NCBI RefSeq assembly: GCF_900111305.1
Contig: NZ_FOGS01000002.1
Coordinates: 494,701 to 558,700 of the forward strand
DNA from: Vreelandella subterranea
GTDB lineage: Bacteria; Pseudomonadota; Gammaproteobacteria; Pseudomonadales; Halomonadaceae
Length of the DNA: 64,000 bases
Direction: 5' to 3'
Part shown: piece after piece, positions 36,489-44,636 of the stretch
How positions within the stretch are numbered: the stretch's first letter is position 1
How the letters are laid out: each line of letters begins with the position of its first letter
Notes under the pieces: generated by a model
What the model was told of the DNA's origin: nothing
The model's input: the letters and a program-made list of their open reading frames with translations, nothing else
The model's database searches: none
Translations under genes and position numbers: made by a program

Positions 36489-37319
36489 TTATTCAGCGGA
36501 AGGCAGTTCGGCAGGCAGATCCATGGGAGAGCCGAACCATTTTTCCTGTAGCTCGGCGAGCGTACCGTCTTCATTGAGTCGCTGGATTTGCTCGTCCATA
36601 AAGGCATTAAGCGATGCGCTCTCTTCGTCATCACGGCCCGCCCATGAGAAGTAGACCGGATCCCCAAAGGTGCCGACCACCTCAAAGACCTCTGGGCGCG
36701 TACGCTCGGCTTCCAGCAGGTTAGGCAAGCTGTTGATGACCACATCGACACGGCCGGTTCCCAGCTCGGCATAGGCCTCATCGACGCCAGTGTAAGTGCG
36801 AATGTCCTCAACCGGCGTGCCGGCTGCCTCTAGCTCGGCGGCTAGCGCCTCCAGTGCTTCCAATTGCGCGGACCCCGACTGGGCTGCCGCCACTTTGCCC
36901 GCGATGTCTTCAGGGGCACTGATGTCGTCTTCACCGGTACGTTTGAGGATCGCCATGGTGGCATCGGCGATGGGGGCACTTAAGTGATAGCGCTCCATGC
37001 GTTCCGGGGTGGCGGTCACGGAGGTGATGACATAATCGAACCGCTCGCGCTCCAGACCAGGCAGAATGCCTTGCCAGGGCAAGTCCATGCGGATCAATTC
37101 CACGTCCTCACCAAGCTCAGGCATGATGTATTCCATGACGTCAGCCGAATAGCCGACGATTTCACCGTCTTCAATGTATTCAAACGGGGCAAAACGCGCT
37201 TCAGTGCCGACCGTAAACGTGCCCTCTGAGCGAATATCGTCGAGCAAATCGCTGTGGGCGGTGGAGGCAAAGCTGACGCTGAGCAGTAAACCAGCGGTAA
37301 TAGCCGTTGTGGGATGCAT
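36489..37319 (-). CDS. Polar amino acid ABC transporter periplasmic binding protein
   Basis: A 276-residue family 3 solute-binding protein with a signal peptide (MHPTTAITAGLLLSVSF, cleavage near residue 20). The signature GTEARFAPFEYIEDGEIVG and SADVMEYI are followed by YVITSVTATPERMERY. The ligand is probably a cationic or ureido/guanidino amino acid, judging from the enzymes encoded downstream, but this is inference. ATG at 37319 follows GAGGAGA; the longer open frame from 37379 is less likely. It leads the leftward operon. Confidence 0.9.
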   Translation of the reverse strand: MHPTTAITAGLLLSVSFASTAHSDLLDDIRSEGTFTVGTEARFAPFEYIEDGEIVGYSADVMEYIMPELGEDVELIRMDLPWQGILPGLERERFDYVITSVTATPERMERYHLSAPIADATMAILKRTGEDDISAPEDIAGKVAAAQSGSAQLEALEALAAELEAAGTPVEDIRTYTGVDEAYAELGTGRVDVVINSLPNLLEAERTRPEVFEVVGTFGDPVYFSWAGRDDEESASLNAFMDEQIQRLNEDGTLAELQEKWFGSPMDLPAELPSAE

Positions 37320-37479
37320 GGGGATCTCCTCGGACAAGTGATGCTCGGATCTCAGTGGCGCAAGCCATCTGAGCAACAACCCCTTGAGTTAAGCAGGAAC
37401 CATGCAACAATAAAATTGCTATCTTTCGATGTTCACTCCCACTTTATTGATGTTAAACGCACTAACGTAGAGCATTCTC
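37320..37479. promoter_or_regulatory. Divergent region between binding-protein operon and LysR gene
   Basis: A 160-base divergent region. It includes GCAACAATAAAATTGC (37404-37419), an inverted GCAA/TTGC pair that is a candidate LysR site. No promoter boxes are assigned. Confidence 0.35.
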
Positions 37480-38433
37480 ATGAAGCTTTCAGCTGCCGAT
37501 CTTAAAAGCCTTTCCGTCTTTCTGGCCGTTACCGAGCATCGTGGTTTTGCCGGTGCACAAACGGCGCTCCACATGAGCCAATCCGCGGTCAGCTTTCACA
37601 TTCGAGCGCTTGAAGAACGCGTGGGGTTTACCGTCTGTCGACGGGGAAGGCAGGGGTTTGAGCTGACCGAACGGGGCGCCATTGTCTATGAGCGCGCCAA
37701 ATTACTGCTGGCGTCGGTCGATGATTTTGACAGTGAGATGAGCGAGTTACGCAGCTCTGTCTATGGCACCCTGCGTTTAGGGGTGGTCGATAACACGATC
37801 ATGGATGTCGACCTTGATCTGCAGGGCGTCATTGGTGAGTTTTTACGCAAAAACCCCAAGGCACGCCTGAATATCAATGTGAGTAGCCCCGACCGTTTGA
37901 TCGGTGAAATCGCCAACGGAGAGGTGCAGCTCGGGATCTTGCCTGAAACCGCCCAAATGGAAGGCTTGCAGCATCGTCAGGTCTATACCGAGGTGCATGG
38001 CATCTATTGCGCGAAACGCCATCCGCTGTTTGAACGCGACAGTCGTCAACTTACGGTAGAAGAAGTGATTAAGCATGCCTTTGTGGTCAGGCCTTACGCC
38101 AACCTCCAGGAGCTCAAGAGCTTCCCCAATGCCCACGTTGGGGCGCATGCCTCCAACATGGAGGCCCAGGCATTGATGATATTGAGCGGCCACTTCATTG
38201 GCAATTTACCCCATTACTACGCCGCTCATTGGGTTGAGCGCGGTGAGCTCAAAGCGCTATTGCCTGATCAGGTGGAAATTGCTTCGCCCTTTTGTGTCGT
38301 TACGCGTGCAGGTCGGCGGCCCTCTCTTATCGTGCGGACCTTTATCCAGGAGCTCGTCTCCAGGCTTTGGCAACAATCGCACCTGATTGATGCCGATAAA
38401 GGCGAGGACTTCATGGTCGATGGGGATAGTTAG
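37480..38433 (+). CDS. LysR-family transcriptional regulator
   Basis: A 317-residue LysR regulator with an N-terminal helix-turn-helix (AVTEHRGFAGAQTALHMSQSA, then VSFHIRALEERVG) and an effector domain from about residue 96 (GTLRLGVVDNTIMDVDLDLQ). It diverges from the nitrogen-compound importer and enzyme operon and is its probable regulator, perhaps sensing the imported compound. Only weak ribosome binding sequence (AGAG) precedes the ATG. Confidence 0.9.
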   Translation: MKLSAADLKSLSVFLAVTEHRGFAGAQTALHMSQSAVSFHIRALEERVGFTVCRRGRQGFELTERGAIVYERAKLLLASVDDFDSEMSELRSSVYGTLRLGVVDNTIMDVDLDLQGVIGEFLRKNPKARLNINVSSPDRLIGEIANGEVQLGILPETAQMEGLQHRQVYTEVHGIYCAKRHPLFERDSRQLTVEEVIKHAFVVRPYANLQELKSFPNAHVGAHASNMEAQALMILSGHFIGNLPHYYAAHWVERGELKALLPDQVEIASPFCVVTRAGRRPSLIVRTFIQELVSRLWQQSHLIDADKGEDFMVDGDS

Positions 38434-38528
38434 GCTGGGCATCACCGCTTTTACTGGCAGTGGAAACAGACCTTGCCGATCTGAACAATGACGGCCTGGA
38501 TGCAGTGACTGGATCGTTTACAAGCCCA

Positions 38529-38556
38529 TCAGGAACGCAACTTGTTGCGCGATCCG
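38529..38556. repeat. REP-like element, single copy
   Basis: TCAGGAACGCAACTTGTTGC followed by GCGATC is a variant of the REP-like sequence found many times between 40.1 and 43.9 kb. It lies between two convergent genes, a usual REP position. Its inverted core GCAAC/GTTGC can fold. Confidence 0.6.
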
Positions 38557-38577
38557 GATTACTCCCGCCACCAAACG

Positions 38578-40002
38578 TCACTCATACACCGAAGGCAAAA
38601 CGACATTGACCAGCCGCCCGGCTTTATCGGCCATTGCTTCGATGGATTCTTTCAGCGCCTGACGTGCGTGGTCATCGCCGTGCACCAACCTCACCTCAGG
38701 CGGCCAGCGGCGCATCCGCTTGATGAAATTAAGCAAATCGCGCTGCCCGGCATGGGCCGAGTAGCCGCTGATGGAGGTGATTCCCGCACGAATATCGATG
38801 CGCTCGCCATCCAGTTCCACCCAGCCGCCTTCCGGCCCGTAACGCTGAATAGCCCGCCCTGGCGTACCGGCGCCTTGATAACCCACAAACAGCACCTGAT
38901 GGCGCGGGTCGCCCAGCATCGCCTTCAGATAATTCACCACGCGCCCGCCCGCGCACATGCCACTGGCGGCAATCACCACCGCCGGGCGACCGCTTGCGGC
39001 CAGGTAGCGCACGGTTTGCTCATGGGTCTCGTGATCATCCACCGTGTACACATTCTCGAAACTCAGCGGGTGCCTGCCTAAGCGTAAACGGCGCTGCGCC
39101 TCGGCATCCCAGAACGGCTTCAATTGGCGATACACCCGCGTAAAGCGCGCCGCCAGCGGTGAGTCAACAATCACTTCCAGCGAGCGCCAGTCAGACGATG
39201 GCGGCGCGGCATGCACAATGGTTTCCAGCTCGTACAGCAGTTCCTGCGTGCGGCCAACACTGAACGCCGGAATAATCACGGTTCCCCGGTTAGTCAGCGC
39301 TTGCTCGATGGCGTTTTTCAGCGCCAGCCCGCGCTCGCGGCGGCCTTCATGGTTGCGGTTACCATAGGTGGACTCAAGCACCAGTACATCCGCCTGATAC
39401 GGCGATTTCGGCGCAGGTAGCAGCGGCGTGTAAGGCGCACCCAGGTCGCCCGAGAACACCACCCGCTGTTTGATGCTTTTCAGCTTATCGTTCAGTGCCA
39501 CCTCAACGTAGCTGGAGCCCAGAATATGCCCCGCCCGCTTGAGCTTCACCCGCATGGCAAGGGTGTGATCGTCCACTAGCGTGTGCCATTTACCATAGGG
39601 AAGCGGTACCAACTGCTTTTGAAGCTGCGCCTGGAACTGCTCGATCAACCGCGCATTGCGGGTAAAGCCAATCTTCAAGGCATCCTCGATCACCAGCGGC
39701 AACAGCACAGCAGAGGGCTCAGAGCATAGAATAGGCCCTCTGAACCCTGCGGCCAGCAAATAAGGCAAACGGCCCACGTGATCAATATGCACATGGGTAA
39801 TCACCAACGCTTTCAGCGTGCTGATATCGAAGCCCACCTCAAGCTGCGCCAGGCTATCCTCGGCGGCGTCTTCCCCCTGGAACAACCCGCAGTCCACGAG
39901 TAGCGAGTGCTCACTGCTCGCCATCAGTTGATGACAGCTACCCGTTACCCCGCCTGCCCCACCGTGATGACGAATCTCCGGCCACATAGTCTGAGCGCCC
40001 AT
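38578..40002 (-). CDS. Beta-CASP metallo-beta-lactamase-fold RNA metallohydrolase
   Basis: A 474-residue protein with a metallo-beta-lactamase core (ITHVHIDHVGRLPYLL, SGDLGAPYTPLLP) and an inserted beta-CASP domain (FSVGRTQELLYELE, VIVDSPLAARF), then SGMCAGGRVVNYLK and the C-terminal GYSAHAGQRDLLNFIKRM. This is the layout of CPSF73-like nucleases found widely in bacteria. It probably cleaves RNA. It stands alone, convergent to the LysR gene. Confidence 0.9.
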   Translation of the reverse strand: MGAQTMWPEIRHHGGAGGVTGSCHQLMASSEHSLLVDCGLFQGEDAAEDSLAQLEVGFDISTLKALVITHVHIDHVGRLPYLLAAGFRGPILCSEPSAVLLPLVIEDALKIGFTRNARLIEQFQAQLQKQLVPLPYGKWHTLVDDHTLAMRVKLKRAGHILGSSYVEVALNDKLKSIKQRVVFSGDLGAPYTPLLPAPKSPYQADVLVLESTYGNRNHEGRRERGLALKNAIEQALTNRGTVIIPAFSVGRTQELLYELETIVHAAPPSSDWRSLEVIVDSPLAARFTRVYRQLKPFWDAEAQRRLRLGRHPLSFENVYTVDDHETHEQTVRYLAASGRPAVVIAASGMCAGGRVVNYLKAMLGDPRHQVLFVGYQGAGTPGRAIQRYGPEGGWVELDGERIDIRAGITSISGYSAHAGQRDLLNFIKRMRRWPPEVRLVHGDDHARQALKESIEAMADKAGRLVNVVLPSVYE

Positions 40003-40253
40003 CTTTATATCCCTATTTAGCGATACCTAAATTAAAACGTATCACATTAATATAACAAGCGCCTGGCAAAGCCAAGCGCTTATAGCTAACCCAATCGCCC
40101 GACAAGTCTGGCTCCCACAGAGGCTGAAAGCCTCCTCAAAACCAAGTGCAGATGGGTCTCGTAGGAGCGAAACTTGTTGCGCGATCAGCAATGAGCGTAT
40201 GCCGTAGACTAAGAACGCTATGATAAGCTTTACCCATAGAGACAGGAGCGTCC
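40003..40253. other. Intergenic region with REP-like repeat upstream of the Rpn gene
   Basis: 250 bases with no gene. It holds the first copy of a 61-base sequence (40127-40187) that recurs after the Rpn gene and ends in the REP-like core GTAGGAGCG...TTGCGCGATCA. CAGGAG before 40254 is the ribosome binding site of the nuclease gene. Confidence 0.5.
40127..40187. repeat. 61-nt direct repeat, left copy
   Basis: Starts AAAGCCTCCTCAAAACCAAG and ends in the REP-like core. It differs from the right copy at 41280-41340 at three positions by eye. The pair brackets the Rpn-type nuclease gene. Confidence 0.75.
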
Positions 40254-41234
40254 ATGGTTAGCCATCCCCACCACCGCCACGACCATAGCTATAAGCTACT
40301 TTTCTCACATCCTGAGATGGTTAGGGATTTACTCACCGGCTTTGTAAAAGAAGCATGGGTGGAACAGCTTGATTTTTCGACGCTGGAAAAAGTAAACGGC
40401 TCTTACATTACCGATGAACTACGCGACCGCGAAGATGACATCATCTGGCGTGTACGCTGGGGTGATAACTGGCTCTATATTTACCTCCTGCTAGAATTCC
40501 AGTCCAGCGAAGACAAACACATGGCTGTGCGGATCATGAGCTACCTGGGGCTTCTTTATCAGGACCTGATACGCCAAAATGCCTTTGCGCCAAGCGGCAA
40601 ATTACCTCCCGTTTTGCCCGTGGTACTCTATAATGGAGAACAACGCTGGACAGCGGCACAAAACGTGGCGGATTTGGTCGAAGAGGTACCAGGCGGGTTA
40701 GAGCGTTACCGCCCTAACCTGGAATACCTGCTGTTGGACGAAGGTGCCATCGTCAACGACCCTGAGTGGTCAGACCGAGTACGCAACGTGGCAGCCGCAC
40801 TCTTTCGGTTAGAACACAATCGCGATGAGCAGGACATGCTGGAGGTGCTGGGCAGTTTGGTAGAATGGCTCAAAGCATCTGAGCAGACACCGCTTCGACG
40901 GGCTTTCGTGGTTTGGATACGCCGTGTATTGCTACCTAACCGAGCACCCGACATGGAACTGCCCGAGTTCAATGACTTACACGAGCTACATGAGGTACAT
41001 CACATGTTGGCAGAACGCATTAAACAATGGCCTGAGCGCTGGGAAGAAAAAGGACGTCAAGAAGGGCTACAAGAAGGCCGTCAAGAAGGCCGTCAAGAAG
41101 GCCAGATAGAAGCACAAAGAACGACAGCACGTAACTTGCTCGCACTTGGCGTGCTCAGCACTGAGCAAATTGCTGAATCTACAGGGCTATCGATAGAAGT
41201 CGTCGCCCAATTACAGACAGGAAGTAAGGACTAA
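40254..41234 (+). CDS. Rpn-family recombination-promoting nuclease (YhgA-like, PDDEXK)
   Basis: A 326-residue protein of the Rpn/transposase_31 family. The N-terminal HDHSYKLLFSHPEMVRDLL, the nuclease core EDDIIWRV...YIYLLLEFQSS and MAVRIMSYLGLLYQDL are typical; Asp, Glu and Gln of the PDDEXK site are present. E. coli RpnA is a DNA nuclease that promotes RecA-independent recombination. The C-terminus carries tandem QEGLQEGRQEGRQEG repeats, a hypervariable feature of the family. It is framed by near-identical direct repeats, unlike its surroundings, so it may move or be copied as a unit. Confidence 0.88.
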   Translation: MVSHPHHRHDHSYKLLFSHPEMVRDLLTGFVKEAWVEQLDFSTLEKVNGSYITDELRDREDDIIWRVRWGDNWLYIYLLLEFQSSEDKHMAVRIMSYLGLLYQDLIRQNAFAPSGKLPPVLPVVLYNGEQRWTAAQNVADLVEEVPGGLERYRPNLEYLLLDEGAIVNDPEWSDRVRNVAAALFRLEHNRDEQDMLEVLGSLVEWLKASEQTPLRRAFVVWIRRVLLPNRAPDMELPEFNDLHELHEVHHMLAERIKQWPERWEEKGRQEGLQEGRQEGRQEGQIEAQRTTARNLLALGVLSTEQIAESTGLSIEVVAQLQTGSKD

Positions 41235-41279
41235 TATAGCTAGTCCTACTCCGGCCGGTTCAGCCCCTGAAATAGCTGC

Positions 41280-41340
41280 AAGCCTCCTCAAAACCAAGTG
41301 CAGGTGGGTCTCGTAGCAGCGAAACTTGTTGCGAGATCAT
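41280..41340. repeat. 61-nt direct repeat, right copy
   Basis: The second copy of the sequence at 40127-40187, with differences in the AGGTGGG, GTAGCAG and GCGAGATC parts. It lies 45 bases after the Rpn stop codon. Confidence 0.75.
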
Positions 41341-41397
41341 CCATCATCCCCGACAGACGCCAGAGACCTATTGATGGCTTCCCCTGCCATTGACGAA

Positions 41398-41439
41398 GTA
41401 ATGCAATTGCATTATTTTTATTGCATTACTTTTGCATTG
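41398..41439 (+). promoter_or_regulatory. Palindromic operator of the PrlF/YhaV pair
   Basis: GTAATGCAAT (41398-41407) and ATTGCATTAC (41420-41429) form a perfect 10-bp inverted repeat around 12 bases, and ATGCAATTGCAT (41401-41412) is itself a palindrome. A third TTGCATTG follows at 41432-41439. It sits directly before the antitoxin gene. PrlF proteins repress their own promoters, so this is the likely binding site. Confidence 0.7.
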
Positions 41440-41459
41440 CTACTTAGCGGAGGCCAATC

Positions 41460-41795
41460 GTGAACACGGCCATTGAGGATGACTCCACCCTGACGGATCG
41501 CTACCAGACGACCATTCCGGCATCGGTTCGTCGTGCGCTGAAGCTGAATCGCCGCGATCGGATTCACTACATGATTCGCCCCAATGGGGAGGTGGTGCTA
41601 ACTCGCGCCCGCGATGAGTCCACCCAAGATCCCGTAATGACCAGTTTCCTGGCCTTTCTGGAGCGCGATCTTCAGGGGCATCCGGAAAACATTCACCCTG
41701 TCACTGCCAGCACCTTTGCCAAGGCCGAAAGCCTGACGGCTGGCATTGAGGTAGATCTTGATGAGGAACTGCCGGAGGACGACGACGACACATGA
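41460..41795 (+). CDS. prlF: PrlF-family antitoxin (AbrB/SpoVT-type)
   Basis: A 111-residue protein with an N-terminal AbrB-like DNA-binding domain (TLTDRYQTTIPASVRRALKL, then NRRDRIHYMI) and an acidic C-terminus (DLDEELPEDDDD) suited to bind a basic toxin. It starts with GTG at 41460, with GGAGG upstream. It precedes the YhaV toxin gene and overlaps it by 4 bases, the standard arrangement in which antitoxin binds toxin and represses the operon. Confidence 0.9.
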   Translation: MNTAIEDDSTLTDRYQTTIPASVRRALKLNRRDRIHYMIRPNGEVVLTRARDESTQDPVMTSFLAFLERDLQGHPENIHPVTASTFAKAESLTAGIEVDLDEELPEDDDDT

Positions 41796-42283
41796 GCCCT
41801 CTGGAGATAAACGGATGGACGATCTACGCACATCCGCTATTCCTGGAGCAGGTCGATGCGCTCACCAATAAGGTGAAGCAACACCAGGAAAAGGACCCAC
41901 TCGGATATCGCAGTAGACCGGCCACCAAGCGTCTGGCGGCGATAGTAAAGCTGTCCAAGCACGACATCCCAAAGGACCCGGCTGGCCCTCAGTATCGTCA
42001 AGGAAACACCCTCGGGTCAGAGCACACCCATTGGTGCCGGGCAAAGTTCTATCAACAGTACCGGCTGTTCTTTCGCTACGACCTTGCGAGCAAGATCCTC
42101 ATCTACGCCTGGGTCAACGACGAATCCACCAAGCGTGCCTATGACAGTAAACAGGACGCCTACACTATCTTCCGCAAGATGCTCAAGAACGGTAACCCAC
42201 CGGATAGCTGGAATGAATTGTGGAGAGCGGCCATCAGTGATCGCGAACGCATCAAAGCAGCTCTGGGGGAAGAACCCAGATGA
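41792..42283 (+). CDS. yhaV: YhaV-family toxin (RelE superfamily)
   Basis: A 163-residue protein matching YhaV, a RelE-like ribosome-associated ribonuclease. Recognisable parts are GWTIYAHPLFLEQVDAL, IPKDPAGPQYRQGNTLG, HTHWCRAKFYQQYRLFFRYD and YAWVNDESTKRAYDSK. Full length compared with E. coli YhaV (about 154 residues). With PrlF it forms a type II toxin-antitoxin module. It is followed by a REP-like array. Confidence 0.92.
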   Translation: MSPLEINGWTIYAHPLFLEQVDALTNKVKQHQEKDPLGYRSRPATKRLAAIVKLSKHDIPKDPAGPQYRQGNTLGSEHTHWCRAKFYQQYRLFFRYDLASKILIYAWVNDESTKRAYDSKQDAYTIFRKMLKNGNPPDSWNELWRAAISDRERIKAALGEEPR

Positions 42284-42605
42284 AAAGATAAAAAGGGGTC
42301 TCGTAAGAGCCCAATTCATTGGGCGATCACCAATCATCCCACCACAAAGAAAAACACCCGGCAAAAAGCCAGATGAAGGTGTGTCTCGTAGGAGCCCAAT
42401 TCATTGGGCGATAACCAGTCATCCCGCCACAAAGAAAAACACCCGGCAAACGCCGGGTGCATACGGGTATCGTAAGAGCCCAATTCATTGCGCGATCAGC
42501 AAGGATCGAGCCACCGAAAATCGTTGCTTTTAGAAGGTTTGATCGCCCGACAGGGCGGGCGCCTGGTGCAGAAGAAAGCTCGCAGACGAGCAGTATTGCA
42601 ATGCA
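42284..42605. repeat. Tandem REP-like array 1
   Basis: About 320 bases without a gene, filled by three units starting at 42303, 42388 and 42472, spaced 84-85 bases. Each begins GTA(A/G)GAGCCCAATTCATTG then GGCGAT or GCGAT, and the first two continue with ATCCC(A/G)CCACAAAGAAAAAC and ACCCGGCAAA. The cores can fold into small hairpins, and the second unit also has a CCCGGC...GCCGGG pair. This is a bacterial REP/BIME-like array between genes. The last unit is shortened. Confidence 0.8.
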
Positions 42606-43421
42606 CTAAGCGGATAACCTATGAATTCCGTTACGCGCTACCACCTCACCGACTTGGCGCTTGTACTGCAGCAAATGGTAAACATGGGAGTCGACTTGAC
42701 GTTCGTAGTGGTGAATATGAATCAAACCGCCACGGCCACGCATCGCACGGGATTTTATACCATAAGTGCGCAGCCGCCATTCGAGGTCGACCTCTTCAGC
42801 ACCATAGCCTTCAAAATCGCTGTCAAAACCATTTACCGCCAACAGCTGCTCTCGCCACACCCCCATATTGGCCCCCAACAGCGCTAGCGGCTTGCGGCTC
42901 CAAAGCCGGGCCAACCAGCGCGGCAGGTGCAGGCCAAACTCAGCGCGGGAAAGGTTGCCACGCATTGACTCAACGACCAACCGTAGCGGACGCTCCAAGG
43001 ACGCCAAGGCCAACTCCCCAAGCTTGATGCGAGCCGTCAACGCCTCGGCGGTATCTACACGCCGCCCAGACACCATATAGCCTGGACACGCCCAGTCTCG
43101 ATGATCAGCAATGAAATGCCGCATCGGTACGCAGTCGCTATCACTAAACACGATATAGTCAGCCTGAGAGCCCGCAATCGCTCGATTGACGATCTGCGCC
43201 TTACGAAAGCCTTGGTCCTCATGCCACACATGGCGAATAGATAGACCCTGAGCACGATACCGCTCAATTACATCAAGCACCTCCGCGCCAGAGCCATCAT
43301 CGGCCACACACAGTGCGAACTCACGAGAAGATTGACGCCGATACCCCTCGAGGGTCAGCGCCAACACCTCCGCATCGTTATACGCTGCAATAATAACTTC
43401 CAATGAAAAACGAAAGGTCAT
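42606..43421 (-). CDS. Glycosyltransferase family 2
   Basis: A 271-residue GT-A fold enzyme: LEVIIAAYNDAEVLALTLE, CVADDGSGAE, metal-binding FSDSDCVP, and an acceptor-region GANMGVWREQLLAVNGFDSD followed by EEVDLEWRL. It probably transfers a hexose or hexosamine in lipopolysaccharide or capsule synthesis. It stands alone between two REP-like arrays, next to the polysaccharide locus but outside its main operon. No membrane segment is seen. Confidence 0.87.
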   Translation of the reverse strand: MTFRFSLEVIIAAYNDAEVLALTLEGYRRQSSREFALCVADDGSGAEVLDVIERYRAQGLSIRHVWHEDQGFRKAQIVNRAIAGSQADYIVFSDSDCVPMRHFIADHRDWACPGYMVSGRRVDTAEALTARIKLGELALASLERPLRLVVESMRGNLSRAEFGLHLPRWLARLWSRKPLALLGANMGVWREQLLAVNGFDSDFEGYGAEEVDLEWRLRTYGIKSRAMRGRGGLIHIHHYERQVDSHVYHLLQYKRQVGEVVARNGIHRLSA

Positions 43422-43940
43422 GGTCTCCTTACCCGGCCTATGGATGACAGCCCTAAGATACTCAACGCCTCAGGGAGCCATCATGGCCTCTGTGCCTAAC
43501 GTGACAATAAGCCAACACCAGCCACTTAACCTGCATAAAATCATACACCGTCGTCGTCATTTCAAGGTTAAAGCGGCGTCAACGAGTCAGTAAATCGCGA
43601 ACCCAGAGGTAAATACAAGCCCTGATCGTAGGCAAATGCCCCGCCAGGAGCACGTAGGAGCGCTATTCATTGCGTGATCAGCAACCATCCCGCCACAAAG
43701 CAAAACACCCGGCAATAAGCCAGGTGTAAGCGTTTCCAGTAGGAGCGCAATTCATTGCGCGATCAGCAACCATCCCGCCACAAAGCAAAAACACCCGGCA
43801 ATAAGCCAGGTGTAAGCGTTTCCAGTAGGAGCGCAATTCATTGCGCGATCAACAACCATCCCGCCACAAAGCAAAACATCCGGCGATAGGCCGGGTGCAG
43901 GAACGGTTCGTAGCAGCGAAAATGCAGCGTAATCAATGAC
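43422..43940. repeat. Tandem REP-like array 2 with flanking non-coding sequence
   Basis: About 520 bases without a gene. From 43654 there are four units starting at 43654, 43739, 43825 and 43910, spaced 85-86 bases; the last is cut short. Units read GTAGGAGCGCAATTCATTGC then GCGATCAGCAACCATCC, then ACACCCGGCAATAAGCC. The second and third are nearly identical, which suggests recent tandem duplication. The part 43422-43650 shows no gene or clear site. Confidence 0.8.
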
Positions 43941-44636
43941 TCAATGCCTGGCGTCGTGAGAACCTCCCCCCAGCACAACGTGCTGTTGACGGCTGAGAGG
44001 CAATAGGTCACACACATCACCGCTATGGGCAAAGCCGCTTACTCCCCGCCTCAGCACGGCGCAGGCGCGGTGGCTATCCAGGCTCTGCTCCGCCTCAACG
44101 AGCTCTTCCAGTAATGCGGATAACTCCTCCTGCGGCAATACCTCCTCGTGGGCGCGGAGTATTTTGGGGTGCAGGGTGCCCACCACGTTATCGCCAATCA
44201 ACAACTCCTCGTAGAGCTTCTCCCCCGGGCGCAAACCGCTAAAGACCACCTCGATATCACCGTCAGGATGGTCAGCATCCTTCACTTCCAAGCCGGTGAG
44301 TTGAACCATGCGCTTCGCCAGGTCGACGATTTTCACGGCATCGCCCATATCCAGCACAAACACATCCCCACCTTCCGCCATGGAGCCTGCCTGAATGACC
44401 AGCAGCGCCGCCTCGGGAATGGTCATGAAGTAGCGGGTGATATCCGGATGGGTAACGGTGATAGGCCCGCCCTGCTCTATCTGACGGCGGAAAAGCGGTA
44501 CCACCGAGCCGCTGGAGCCAAGCACATTGCCAAAGCGCACCATGGAGAAGGTCGTGCCATGACACCCCTTCATGGCGTAGCGTGTCGCCAGATCCTGCAA
44601 CACCAGCTCGGCCATAGGCTTGGTGGCCCCATCATG
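43941..44636 (-). pseudogene. C-terminal remnant of a CapD/WbpM-type nucleotide-sugar dehydratase/epimerase
   Basis: About 230 codons matching only the last third of CapD/WbpM/PglF-like proteins (usually about 600-650 residues). Visible parts are [55 protein letters not shown] and [13 protein letters not shown]. The N-terminal membrane and Rossmann parts with the catalytic residues are absent. The frame breaks off upstream in GATKPMAEL with a stop at 44637-44639. The family's usual MGATK start of this region would need one more G, so a deletion joined it to the end of the neighbouring gene. It should be inactive as an enzyme. Confidence 0.82.

Noticed and set aside
38578..40002. Antibiotic-degrading metallo-beta-lactamase
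   Set aside because: The beta-CASP insert and C-terminal SAHAGQ motif mark an RNA-processing nuclease, and there is no signal peptide.
42303..43936. CRISPR array as explanation for the regularly spaced repeats
   Set aside because: Whole ~85-base units repeat, including the parts between cores, so there are no unique spacers. No cas gene is near. The sequence fits REP/BIME-like elements.
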